A DNA stretch of 64,000 nt from contig NZ_FOZX01000001.1 of NCBI RefSeq assembly GCF_900116135.1, forward strand, positions 1 to 64,000, read 5' to 3'. This document shows, one piece after another, positions 41,337-50,073 of this stretch. The DNA is from Saccharopolyspora flava. Its GTDB lineage: Bacteria; Actinomycetota; Actinomycetes; Mycobacteriales; Pseudonocardiaceae. Positions within the stretch are counted from its first letter, which is position 1. Every line of letters begins with the position of its first letter. The notes under the pieces were generated by a model. It was not told the DNA's origin. It saw only the letters and a program-made list of their open reading frames with translations, and did not search any database. Position numbers and translations under genes: made by a program.

Positions 41337-43415
41337 TCAGGATTGCTGAGCCGGATTCGGCTCGTAGCGGGCACCGCCCACGAGCTCGACGACCTCCATC
41401 GCCGAAACCCGGTCGCAGACGTGCGGACCCTGGATCAGGCGCACACCGATCTCCCCCAGCCGGTGGGCCTGCTCCGCGCTCGTCACACCGGTGGCCAGCA
41501 CCGGGAGATCCATCAGCAGCGCCGCGCCGACGGCGCTGCGCACCAGGTACTCGCTGATCGGTTCCGGCCCGCCGGGATCGGCCAGGCCCGCGATGTGCGG
41601 GCCGTTGATGAGCACGCCCGCCAGCGGCAGGTCCTTGAGCCGGTCGACGCGGGTGTAGTCGGAGCCGAACTCGTGCACGAACAGCCGGATGCCCATCTCG
41701 GCGAAGATCTCGACGGTGTCCACCGGATCGCCCTGGTAGTCGAACAGCGCCGGCTCCGGCAGGCTCAGCACCAGCGATTCGGCGGGCAGACCGGTGTTCT
41801 CCAGCGCCTCCCGCACGCCGCGGACCAGCTCGGGATCGCGGCAGTGGCGGGCGGACAGGGTCAGCCCGAGCAGCGGGGCGTGCTCGCCGAGGTCGCGCAC
41901 CCAGCGGGCCGCGTGCGCGCCGGCCTGCTCCAGCGTCCAGCCGCCGAGCCGGGTGATCAGCCCCGTTTCCTCGGCCAGGCCGAGGAAACGGCTGGAGGGC
42001 AGTTCGCCGAACTCCTCGTGGTCCCAGCGCACGTTGGCCAGCACCGCCAGCACCTCGCCGGTCTCGACGTCGGCGACCGGGTCGTACTCGACGAACAGCT
42101 CGTGCTTCTCCAGCGCGGCCGGGAGCGCCGCCGAGAGCCGGAAGTTCTCGTGCGCCACCGCGTTGCGCTCGGCGTCGAAGAGCACCCACAGCGCGCGTCC
42201 GTCGCGCTTGGCGCGGAACAGCGTGATGTCGGCGTCGCGCAGCAGCGAACCGGTGTCGGTGCCGACGACCTCGCGCTCGACGATGCCGACGCTGGCCGAG
42301 GCGGTCAGCTCGTGCGCGCCGATCCACATCGGCCGGGTGAGCTCGCGCAGCATCCGCTCGACGAGGTCGATCACGTGGGCGGCGTCGTAGGAGTCGGGGA
42401 TGATCACGGCGAACTCGTCGCCGCCGGTGCGCGCCACCACGGCGCTCTCGGTCGAGGCCAGCGCCTGCATCCGGCGGCCGACCTCGCGCAGCATCCGGTC
42501 ACCGATGCCGTGGCCGAGGCTGTCGTTGACGGCCTTGAACCCGTCCAGGTCGAACAGGCACAGACCCACCCGGCGGCCCGGGTAGACGGTGGTCAGCGCG
42601 GCGTCGAGGCAGGACTCCAGCTGCGCCCGGTTGGCCAGCCCGGTCAGCGGGTCCTGCACGGCCTGGCGGCGGAACTGCTCCTGGAGCATGTGCCGGTCGG
42701 TGATGTCCTCGTAGTGCAGCACCAGGTGATCGGGCCGGTCGAGGCCGTCGCGGACCAGCGTCGCGGTCAGCCGCGTCCAGACGTGCGTGCCGTCGGCCGT
42801 GGTGCAGCGGGTGTCGAGGTTGACCTCCTCACCCGTCCCGTCGGCCAGCTCGGCCAGCGCGCTGATGAGCTCGGGACGCCAGCGGTCGTCGGCGAGGTCG
42901 CCGACCGAGGCGCCGTGCAGCGCGGCCTCGGAGAGCCGGAAGATGCGGCGCAGGGCGGCGTTGGTCTCCTCGACGATTCCGGCGGTGCTGGCCACGGCGA
43001 TGCCGACGTGCGGCGCGTTGAACAGCGCCTCGGTGCGGGCCCGCAGGTCGCGGCCGGAGCGCCGCTCCACGGCTCCGGTCGGCAGGTTCTCGGCGAAGCC
43101 GGCGGCGAGGTGGCCGAGCGCGGCCACGATCCGGTCCGGCGGGACCTCGGGCAGCAGCACCGGCAGCTCGGCGGCCAGCAGCTTCAGGGTCCCGGGCAGG
43201 ACCATCGGGTTGTCGCGGTGCAGCGGCAGCAGCTCCACGCCCGCCTTCTTGGCCTCGCCCGCCCGGTCGGGGCAGGCCAGTTCGCCCAGCAGGTGCTCCA
43301 AGCAGGCGCTCAGCAGCTCCTCGACATCGCCGCGGTTCAGCGGTGCGTAGCTGTTGTGCGCGATCTCGCGCTTCCACCGCTGGATGAACTCGGGGCGATC
43401 CACCCTGGTGATCAC
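41337..43415 (-). CDS. PAS-GGDEF-EAL signalling protein, EAL degenerate (paralogue)
   Basis: 692 residues from GTG 43415 (GGAG at 7 bases). Same layout as the protein at 38080: N-terminal helical domain (PEFIQRWKREIAHNSYAPL), PAS with identical [18 protein letters not shown] junction, GGDEF ([30 protein letters not shown]) and an EAL-type domain with EAL replaced by LANVRW. The two copies are clearly related across their length, so an ancient tandem duplication is likely, with a methyltransferase gene now between them. c-di-GMP synthesis is possible; degradation is unlikely. Confidence 0.9.
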   Translation of the reverse strand: MITRVDRPEFIQRWKREIAHNSYAPLNRGDVEELLSACLEHLLGELACPDRAGEAKKAGVELLPLHRDNPMVLPGTLKLLAAELPVLLPEVPPDRIVAALGHLAAGFAENLPTGAVERRSGRDLRARTEALFNAPHVGIAVASTAGIVEETNAALRRIFRLSEAALHGASVGDLADDRWRPELISALAELADGTGEEVNLDTRCTTADGTHVWTRLTATLVRDGLDRPDHLVLHYEDITDRHMLQEQFRRQAVQDPLTGLANRAQLESCLDAALTTVYPGRRVGLCLFDLDGFKAVNDSLGHGIGDRMLREVGRRMQALASTESAVVARTGGDEFAVIIPDSYDAAHVIDLVERMLRELTRPMWIGAHELTASASVGIVEREVVGTDTGSLLRDADITLFRAKRDGRALWVLFDAERNAVAHENFRLSAALPAALEKHELFVEYDPVADVETGEVLAVLANVRWDHEEFGELPSSRFLGLAEETGLITRLGGWTLEQAGAHAARWVRDLGEHAPLLGLTLSARHCRDPELVRGVREALENTGLPAESLVLSLPEPALFDYQGDPVDTVEIFAEMGIRLFVHEFGSDYTRVDRLKDLPLAGVLINGPHIAGLADPGGPEPISEYLVRSAVGAALLMDLPVLATGVTSAEQAHRLGEIGVRLIQGPHVCDRVSAMEVVELVGGARYEPNPAQQS

Positions 43416-43832
43416 GGTTCGGCTCCGTCGGCGCTCCGGTGTGGCGTTCGACGCACTCGCCCACCCTGTCCTCGACATTTTCGTCACCGCGTGGAGCCGG
43501 CGCGGCACGATGCGCACCGACGCGGTCGATCCGGGACCGATCTTACTGTCACTCACCGCGTTCGGTCACGCACTCAGCGCTGAATGGTCGAGTCCGCGAT
43601 GTCGGGTTTGCGCGCCCGGCCAGCGAAGATGATCTTGAGTGGCGTGGTTCACCGAGGTGATGCCCCAGATCGTCTATGAGCATTGTCACCGGTCCGCAAT
43701 GCGGGATCGGGGGTAAGGCATCCCTAAGCTGGTATCGATTCCGCGCATGGCCCGGCCCGGACCGCTTCCGGGCGCGGTGCCGCGCGGCTTCGCAGTCGAG
43801 CGCGCCGAGCCCGGCGCACCTGGAGGAGATGC
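43416..43832. other. 417-bp divergent intergenic region before fprA
   Basis: No gene was seen. It must carry promoters for the GGDEF gene and fprA. On the minus strand TTAGGGATGCCTTACC (about 43708-43723) partly matches the IdeR/DtxR iron-box pattern TTAGGTTAGCCTAACC, with 12 of 16 bases the same. Confidence 0.4.
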
Positions 43833-45182
43833 ATGACCCGCCCGTTGCGTGTCGCGATCGTCGGGGCCGGCCCGGCCGGCGTGTACGCCGCCGACATCCT
43901 GACCAAGTCCGAGACCCCGGTCGAGATCGACCTGCTGGACCGGATGCCGGCACCCTACGGGCTGATCCGCTACGGCGTGGCGCCCGACCACCCGCGCATC
44001 AAGGGCATCATCAACGCCCTGCAGCGCGTCATGGAGAAGCCCGAGATCCGCTTCCTCGGCCACGTCGAGTACGGCGTCGACGTCAAGCTCGAGGACCTGC
44101 AGCGGCACTACGACGCGGTGATCTTCTCGACCGGCGCCGACCAGGACCGCCCGCTGGACATCCCGGGCATCGACCTGCCGCACAGCTACGGCGCCGCCGA
44201 GTTCGTCTACTGGTACGACGGCTACCCGGAGGCCCCGCGCGACTGGACCCTGGACGGCGAGCAGGTCGCGGTCATCGGCGCGGGCAACGTCGCGCTGGAC
44301 GTGGCCCGGGTGCTGGCCAAGCAGGCCGACGACCTGCTCAGCACCGAGATCCCGGACAACGTCCACCGCGGCCTGAAGGACTCGAAGGTCACCGACGTGC
44401 ACCTGTTCGCCCGCCGCGGCCCGGCGCAGGCGAAGTTCACGCCGCTGGAGCTGCGCGAGCTCGACCACCAGAACGAGGTCGAGATCATCGTGCACCCCGA
44501 GGGCTTCGAGATGGACGAGGCCAGCGAGAAGGAAGCCCAGACCAACAACCAGGTCAAGACGATCGTCAAGACCCTGCAGGACTGGGCGCTGCGCGACCCG
44601 AAGCACGACACCAAGCGCCGCCTGCACCTGCACTTCCTGCGCGCCCCGGTCGAGGTCACCGGCACCGACCGCGTGGAGGGCTTCAAGGTCGAGGTCATGG
44701 AGCTCACCGGTGACGGCAACGTCCGCGGCACCGGCGAGTACGAGACCTACCCGGTCCAGCAGGTCTACCGCGCCGTCGGCTACCTGAGCTCCCCGGTCGC
44801 CGACCTGCCCTTCGACACCAAGTCCGGCACGGTGCCCAACGCGGGCGGCCGGGTGCTCGACCTCGACGGCGAGCACATCCCGGGCGTCTACACGACCGGC
44901 TGGATCAAGCGCGGCCCGGTCGGCCTGATCGGCCACACCAAGGGCGACGCGCTGGAGACGATCAACAACCTGCTCGAGGACCTCGACGCGCTGCCCAAGC
45001 CGGAGCAGCCCACCTCCGACAGCATCATCGAGCTGCTCGAGGAGCGCGGCGTCTCCTACACCACGTGGGAGGGCTGGACCCGCTTGGACGCGCACGAGAA
45101 GTCCCTCGGCGAACCCCACGGCCGCGAGCGCATCAAGGTCGTCCCCCGCGAGGACATGGTCAAGATCTCCCGAGCCGAGTGA
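43833..45182 (+). CDS. fprA: Ferredoxin/adrenodoxin-type NADP+ reductase FprA
   Basis: 449 residues behind TGGAGGAG. Adrenodoxin reductase-like flavoprotein: FAD-binding RVAIVGAGPAGVYAADIL at the N-terminus, PYGLIRYGVAPDHPRIKGI next, NADP-binding VAVIGAGNVALDVARVL in the middle, and the C-terminal GWIKRGPVGLIGHTKGDA that closes the FAD site. It passes electrons from NADPH to ferredoxins, which in actinomycetes feed P450s and other redox enzymes. A strong hairpin terminator follows. A partial iron-box-like site lies upstream. Confidence 0.95.
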   Translation: MTRPLRVAIVGAGPAGVYAADILTKSETPVEIDLLDRMPAPYGLIRYGVAPDHPRIKGIINALQRVMEKPEIRFLGHVEYGVDVKLEDLQRHYDAVIFSTGADQDRPLDIPGIDLPHSYGAAEFVYWYDGYPEAPRDWTLDGEQVAVIGAGNVALDVARVLAKQADDLLSTEIPDNVHRGLKDSKVTDVHLFARRGPAQAKFTPLELRELDHQNEVEIIVHPEGFEMDEASEKEAQTNNQVKTIVKTLQDWALRDPKHDTKRRLHLHFLRAPVEVTGTDRVEGFKVEVMELTGDGNVRGTGEYETYPVQQVYRAVGYLSSPVADLPFDTKSGTVPNAGGRVLDLDGEHIPGVYTTGWIKRGPVGLIGHTKGDALETINNLLEDLDALPKPEQPTSDSIIELLEERGVSYTTWEGWTRLDAHEKSLGEPHGRERIKVVPREDMVKISRAE

Positions 45183-45202
45183 CCGAACCTCCCCGCACCC
45201 CC

Positions 45203-45244
45203 GAGAACGCCCCTGCCCTCCCCCGGGAGAGCAGGGGCGTTCTC
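45203..45244 (+). terminator. Terminator after fprA
   Basis: Perfect 14-bp outer stem (45203-45216 with 45231-45244) with an inner CTCCC/GGGAG, 20 bp after the fprA stop. Confidence 0.85.
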
Positions 45245-45298
45245 ACGTCCCCACCCCGCAGACCACCGGCACCCGCAGGCCCGCGACCGCGACCCGGG

Positions 45299-45394
45299 TC
45301 AAATACCGCAGGTTTTGTCGGGTCAAAAACCGCAGGATTCGACCGGTCGAATACCGCAGGTTTTGACCCGATGAAAACCGCGGGTTTCGCGGGG
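45299..45394. repeat. Array C: four 24-bp near-palindromic units
   Basis: Units at 45299, 45323, 45347 and 45371, same subfamily as array A (AATACCGCAGGTTTTG type). It has the same total length (96 bp) and the same setting between convergent genes as array A. Confidence 0.85.
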
Positions 45395-45456
45395 TTACGG
45401 GATCGGGTGGGGGGAGGGGTTTTTCGGTGGGATGAGGTTCCGGGGGTTGACGCGGG

Positions 45457-46743
45457 TCAGGGGCGGGTGTGTTGGTGGCCGAGGAGGCCGCCCAGGGCTG
45501 TGATGAGGGCGAGGGTGAGGAGGAGGGCGGCCACTGGCCAGGAGCGGTGGTCGCCTGCGAGGAGCAGGGCGCTGGCCGCGAGGGGGACGAAGCCGCTGAG
45601 GGTGCCGCTGAGGTTGGAGGAGATCGCGACGCCGCTGTAGCGCAGGTGCACCGGGAACAGGCCCGCCAGCAGCGAACCCGAGACCGCGTACGGGATCGAC
45701 AGGCAGTTGATGCCCAGCGTCACCGCGATGACCACCAGCACCGGGTTGCGGGTGTCGATCATCCAGAACACCGGGAACGCCACCAGCGCGGAGACCACGC
45801 CGCCCCACAGGCAGACCTTGCCGGGGCTGAAGCGGTCGGCGAGCCTGCCGCCGAAGATCAGCGTCACCACCTCGGCCGCCGCGGCCACCAGCGTCGCGAT
45901 CAGCATCAGCGACTTCGGCAGCCCCAGCGTCCCCGAGCCGTAGCTGATCACGAACGTGGTCAGCAGGTAGAAGCCGCCGATGCCGATCAGCGACGCCGCG
46001 ACGCCGATCAGCACCTGCCGCCAGGCGGTGCGGAACAGCTCCAGCGCGGGCACCGAGGCGCGGTCGTGCTCGGCGAGCATCCGCTCGAACAGCGGCGACT
46101 CCCCCACCCGGCGACGCAGGTACAGCGCCACGCCCAGCAGCGGGAACGCCGCCAGGAACGGCAGCCGCCAGCCCCACGCGTCGAACGACGAGTCCGGCAG
46201 CATCGCCACCAGGTAGAACCCGCCCGAGGACAGCAGCGTGCCCACGGGCGAGCCGATCTGCGGCAGCGCGGCGAACCGCCCGCGCTGCTCCGGCGGCGCG
46301 TGCTCGACGGCGAGGGTGACGGCGCCGCCCCACTCGCCGCCGACCGCGATGCCCTGCAGCACCCGCAGCGCGGTCAGCAGCAGCGGCGCCGCCAGCCCGA
46401 TCGACACGAAGTCCGGCAGCAGACCGATGAGGCCCGTGACGACGCTGATCAGCGTGACCGTGACGAGCAGGCAGCGCCGCCGCCCGATCCGGTCGCCGAG
46501 GTGCCCGAAGATCACCCCGCCGACCGGCCGGGCGACGAAACCGATCGCGAACGACGCGAAGGCGGCCAGCGTGGCCACCGCCGGGTCCTCGGTGGCGAAG
46601 TACAGCCGGTCGAACACGATCGACGCGGCCGTGCCGTAGAGGAAGTAGTCGTACCACTCCAGCGCGGTACCGACGAAAGCGGCGAACGCGACCTTGCGCG
46701 CCTCGGTGGGTTCGATGCGTGCCGTGCTCGCTAACTCGGCCAC
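45457..46743 (-). CDS. MHS-family MFS transporter (metabolite:H+ symporter)
   Basis: 428 residues from GTG 46743 (GGAGG 4 bases upstream). Twelve membrane helices with the MHS hallmarks ALEWYDYFLYGTAA in TM1 and [14 protein letters not shown] after TM2, and RVLQGIAVGGEWGGAVTLAVE in TM4 as two parts. MHS members import organic acids, betaine or shikimate-like compounds with protons. It is the last gene of the four-gene operon ureAB-ureC-amidohydrolase-transporter (14-bp gap), so it probably imports that pathway's substrate. Confidence 0.9.
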   Translation of the reverse strand: MAELASTARIEPTEARKVAFAAFVGTALEWYDYFLYGTAASIVFDRLYFATEDPAVATLAAFASFAIGFVARPVGGVIFGHLGDRIGRRRCLLVTVTLISVVTGLIGLLPDFVSIGLAAPLLLTALRVLQGIAVGGEWGGAVTLAVEHAPPEQRGRFAALPQIGSPVGTLLSSGGFYLVAMLPDSSFDAWGWRLPFLAAFPLLGVALYLRRRVGESPLFERMLAEHDRASVPALELFRTAWRQVLIGVAASLIGIGGFYLLTTFVISYGSGTLGLPKSLMLIATLVAAAAEVVTLIFGGRLADRFSPGKVCLWGGVVSALVAFPVFWMIDTRNPVLVVIAVTLGINCLSIPYAVSGSLLAGLFPVHLRYSGVAISSNLSGTLSGFVPLAASALLLAGDHRSWPVAALLLTLALITALGGLLGHQHTRP

Positions 46744-46757
46744 GGAGCCTCCCTGGA

Positions 46758-48386
46758 TCAGGTGGGATCTGCTGCGAACTCCTCGGCCCCGTGCACCGCA
46801 TGCCCGGCGACGAACGTGGCGCGCACGCCGATGTCGCCGATCTCCGCGGTGGGGGCGGTGGTGGGGTCGGCGTCGAGCAGCACGAGGTCGGCGAACATGC
46901 CCGCGGCGATGCGGCCCCGCTCGTTCTCCTGGCCCGCCGCGAACGCCGCGTGGGTGGTGTAGGCGCGCAGCGCCTCGGTCGCGTCGACCCGCTCGTCGGG
47001 GCTGAGCACGCGCCCGGCCTTGGTGGTGCGGTCGACCATCGCCCGCATCCCCAGCAGCGGCGCGCCGTTGGACACGCACGGCCGGTCGGAGCTGCCGGGC
47101 ACCACGAGACCGGCGTCGACGAAGGACTTCTGCCGGTACAGCCAGGGTTCCCGCTCGTCGCCGACCGCCTCGATCATGGTGTCGCCGATCTCGTGGAGGA
47201 ACCGCGACTGCGGCACCGGGATGACGCCCAGCGCGGCCATCCGGGGAAGCTGGTCGGGCCGCACCATCGCCGAGTGCTCGATGCGGTGCCGCGCGTCCGG
47301 GCGCGGGAGTTCGCGCTGCGCGGCCTCGAAGGCCTCCAGCGTCAGGTCGATCGCGCGGTCGCCGATGGCGTGCGCGGCGATCCGCCAGCCGCCGCGGTGC
47401 GCGGCCAGGATGCGCTCGCGCAGCACGTCCGGGTCGTCGCCGAGCACGCCGTGCCCGCCGTGGCCGTGGAACGGCTCGGTGACCGCGGCGGTGCGGCTCG
47501 ACAGGGCGCCGTCGGTGAAGATCTTCATCGGCCCGATGCGCAGGAACTCGTCGCCGAAACCGGTGCGCAGCCCCAGATCCAGGCCGAACGCGTCGGGTCC
47601 GACCGGGTGCAGCACCTCGGTCGCCGGCATCAGCTCGACCCGCTGCAGCAGGTCCCCGCGCGAGCGCGCGAGCTGGTAGGCGGCGGCTTCGGCGGGGCTG
47701 TGCCCGATCCAGCCGCCGCCGATGCCGGCCTCGGTGACGTGGGTGAGGCCTTCGGCGGCGTAGCGCTTGGCGGCGCGGGCGATCGCGGCCGCCAGCTCCT
47801 CCACCGGGTAGGGCTTGACCAGCGCGTCGACCAGCTGCTGGGCCTGCTCGGCGAGCAGTCCGGTCGGGTTCCCGTCGGCGTCGCGCTCGACGACGCCGCC
47901 CTCCGGGACGCGGGCCGATCCGTCGAGAACGCCCGCCTGGTCCAGGATCGCGCTGCTGGCCACGCACATGTGCGCCGACCGGTGCTTGAGCCACACGGGC
48001 CTGCCGCCGCCCGCCCGGTCCAGCGCGGCGCGGTCGGGGTGCCCGCCGATGACGAAGTCGTCGTAGCCCGATCCGATCACCCAGCCGTCCGAGGGCAGCG
48101 ACGCGGCCTGGGAGGCGACGAGGTCGTAGAGCTCCTGGGCGCTCCGGCAGCCGGACAGGTCCAGCTCCGCCAGCGAGAGCCCGTACCAGACCATGTGGTT
48201 GTGCGAGTCGGCGAAGCCGGGTGCGGCGACCGCGCCGTCGCCGTGGACCACCCGGCGCGCGGGCAGGTCGGCGATCTCCTCGTCCACCCCGACGATGCGC
48301 CCGCCGAGCACGCCGATGGTGTGCGCGGTGGGGCGGTCCGGGTTCATGGTCAGCGCGCGGACGTCGCGCAGGACTAGATCGAGCAC
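46758..48386 (-). CDS. YtcJ/NfdA-type amidohydrolase (Amidohydro_3)
   Basis: 542 residues. TIM-barrel metal-dependent hydrolase: metal ligands H-x-H in GFADSHNHMVWYG, a lysine/metal region in IKIFTDG-like PMKIFTDGALSSRTA, histidines in IAAHAIGDRAID and RIEHSAMV, and the aspartate in PGSSDRPCVSNG. Close relatives act on amides, N-substituted formamides or related C-N bonds; the substrate here is unknown. It lies 13 bp after the ureC-like gene and 14 bp before the transporter, so it belongs to the same operon. Confidence 0.88.
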   Translation of the reverse strand: MLDLVLRDVRALTMNPDRPTAHTIGVLGGRIVGVDEEIADLPARRVVHGDGAVAAPGFADSHNHMVWYGLSLAELDLSGCRSAQELYDLVASQAASLPSDGWVIGSGYDDFVIGGHPDRAALDRAGGGRPVWLKHRSAHMCVASSAILDQAGVLDGSARVPEGGVVERDADGNPTGLLAEQAQQLVDALVKPYPVEELAAAIARAAKRYAAEGLTHVTEAGIGGGWIGHSPAEAAAYQLARSRGDLLQRVELMPATEVLHPVGPDAFGLDLGLRTGFGDEFLRIGPMKIFTDGALSSRTAAVTEPFHGHGGHGVLGDDPDVLRERILAAHRGGWRIAAHAIGDRAIDLTLEAFEAAQRELPRPDARHRIEHSAMVRPDQLPRMAALGVIPVPQSRFLHEIGDTMIEAVGDEREPWLYRQKSFVDAGLVVPGSSDRPCVSNGAPLLGMRAMVDRTTKAGRVLSPDERVDATEALRAYTTHAAFAAGQENERGRIAAGMFADLVLLDADPTTAPTAEIGDIGVRATFVAGHAVHGAEEFAADPT

Positions 48387-48399
48387 GTCGTTCCCTTCT

Positions 48400-50073
48400 T
48401 CAGGCCAGGTGGTGCGTTCGGGTCAACGGCAGCGTGGCAGCCCGGTGCACGTCGACCGCAACCCCGTCGACCATCACCGGCCCCGGTTCGCGCGGGACTT
48501 CCACGCGCGGGGTCGCGGTGTTGCGCACCATGTCCGCCCTGGTCAGGCCTCTGCTGCGGCGGGCGGAGGCGTAGTTCGGGCCGCTGGGCAGGTGCGCGCG
48601 GTCGGCGGCGTCGGCGACGAACACCGTCGACAGCCTGCGGGCTGCGGCCCCGAGTCCGCCGAAGAAGGGCCGCATGACCCTCGGTTGGGTGAGCCGGGTG
48701 GACCCGGATCCGGACCCGCCGGCGCCCCACGCGACGAACCCGGACTTGATCACGAGATCGGGCTGGGCGCCGAACCAGGACGGCTGCCACAGCACGACGT
48801 CGGCGAGCCTGCCGGGTTGCAGCGAGCCGACCTCGTGGGCCATGCCGTGCGCGATCGCCGGGTTCAGGGTGATCTTGGCGAGGTAGCGCAGCACGCGCTC
48901 GTTGTCGGCGTGCTCGGGCCCGGCCTCCCCGGCGAGCGCGGCCTGGACGTGGGCGAGTTGCCAGGTGCGGCGGGCGGTTTCGGCGATGCGGCCCATTCCC
49001 ATCGAGTCGGAGTTGACGATGCTGATCGCCCCGGAGTCGTGCAGCGCGTTCTCCGCGGCGATGCCGTGCTCCCGCACCCGGCTGCCCGCGATGCCCCGGT
49101 CGCTGTCCATCATGGAGTGTCCCCTGTGGACCGTCATGGTCATCGGCAGCAGCTCCGAGACCGTCGCCGGGGTCAGCGGCAGCGTCGGGGTCGTCGAGGA
49201 GGTCAGCACGTGCGGGCTGCCCACGACCTCCAGCAGGTCGGGATGCCCGCCACCGCCCTCGACGTGGTAGGCGTGCACCGTGCGCCCCCGCGTGGCGTCG
49301 AGGGTGTCGGCCAGGAAACCGGATTCGTTGAGCGTGTCGGTGTGCAGCGCGACCGGCAGGTCCGCCTGCTCGGCGACGCCCAGGCAGGTGTCGACGATGT
49401 GCGGGGTGGCGCCCCAGTCCTCGTGGATCTTGAACCCGCCCGCGCCGGAGAGCACCGCCCGCTCCAGCAGGTCGTTCGAGGACGACGAGCCGCGCGCGAG
49501 GAACGCGACGTTGATCGGCACGTCCCGCCAGGCCTCGATCATCGTGCGCAGGTTGGTCGCCGGGTTGGCGCCGACGTCCCACACGCCACCCATGCCCATG
49601 CCCACCAGCGAGGTCACCCCCGCGGCCAGCGCGGCCGGCACCACCTCCGGGCTGGACAGGTGGACGTGCGAGTCGACGACACCCGGCGTGGCGATGAGCC
49701 CCTCGCCGGTGATCATGCCGGTGTGCGAGTCGACGACCAGCTCCACGTCGTCCATGACGTGCGGGTTCCCGGCCCGGCCGACCCCGGCGATCCGGCCGTC
49801 CTTGATGCCGATGTTGGTCTTGCGCACGCCCAGCACCGGGTCCAGCAGCAGCACGCCGAGGATCACCATGTCCAGCGCGCTGTCCCGGCCCGCCTTGGGC
49901 GCCACCAGCAGCCCGTCGCGGGTGGTCTTGGCGCAGCCGCCGAGCAGCTCCTCGCCGGGCTCGGAGTCGTCGGCCTCGACCCGCACCCACAGGTCGGTGT
50001 CGGCCAGCCGCACCAGGTCACCGGTGGTCGGCCCGTAGAGCGCGGCGTAGCGCTCGCGGGACATGCTCGTCAT
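48400..50073 (-). CDS. Urease alpha-subunit homologue (UreC-like), flap cysteine absent
   Basis: 557 residues, full UreC length. Nickel-centre residues match: H136 and H138 (DSHVHL), K215 for carbamylation and H217 (GGFKIHEDWG), H244 (LHTDTLNE), H270 (AYHVEGGGGH) and D356 (NSDSMGMGR). The mobile flap differs: where ureases have MVCHHLD the sequence is MTVHRGH, so the usual flap cysteine is replaced by valine (V315), with H316 kept. Its start overlaps the ureAB-like stop (ATGA). No ureD, ureE, ureF or ureG is in the window. It may hydrolyse urea poorly or act on another amide or amidine. Confidence 0.88.
   Translation of the reverse strand: MTSMSRERYAALYGPTTGDLVRLADTDLWVRVEADDSEPGEELLGGCAKTTRDGLLVAPKAGRDSALDMVILGVLLLDPVLGVRKTNIGIKDGRIAGVGRAGNPHVMDDVELVVDSHTGMITGEGLIATPGVVDSHVHLSSPEVVPAALAAGVTSLVGMGMGGVWDVGANPATNLRTMIEAWRDVPINVAFLARGSSSSNDLLERAVLSGAGGFKIHEDWGATPHIVDTCLGVAEQADLPVALHTDTLNESGFLADTLDATRGRTVHAYHVEGGGGHPDLLEVVGSPHVLTSSTTPTLPLTPATVSELLPMTMTVHRGHSMMDSDRGIAGSRVREHGIAAENALHDSGAISIVNSDSMGMGRIAETARRTWQLAHVQAALAGEAGPEHADNERVLRYLAKITLNPAIAHGMAHEVGSLQPGRLADVVLWQPSWFGAQPDLVIKSGFVAWGAGGSGSGSTRLTQPRVMRPFFGGLGAAARRLSTVFVADAADRAHLPSGPNYASARRSRGLTRADMVRNTATPRVEVPREPGPVMVDGVAVDVHRAATLPLTRTHHLA

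Noticed and set aside
45299-45640. Peptides with repeated KTAGFD-like octamers read through the arrays
   Set aside because: They arise because the 24-bp repeat is in phase with codons. There is no start signal, and the arrays are conserved as DNA palindromes in several frames.
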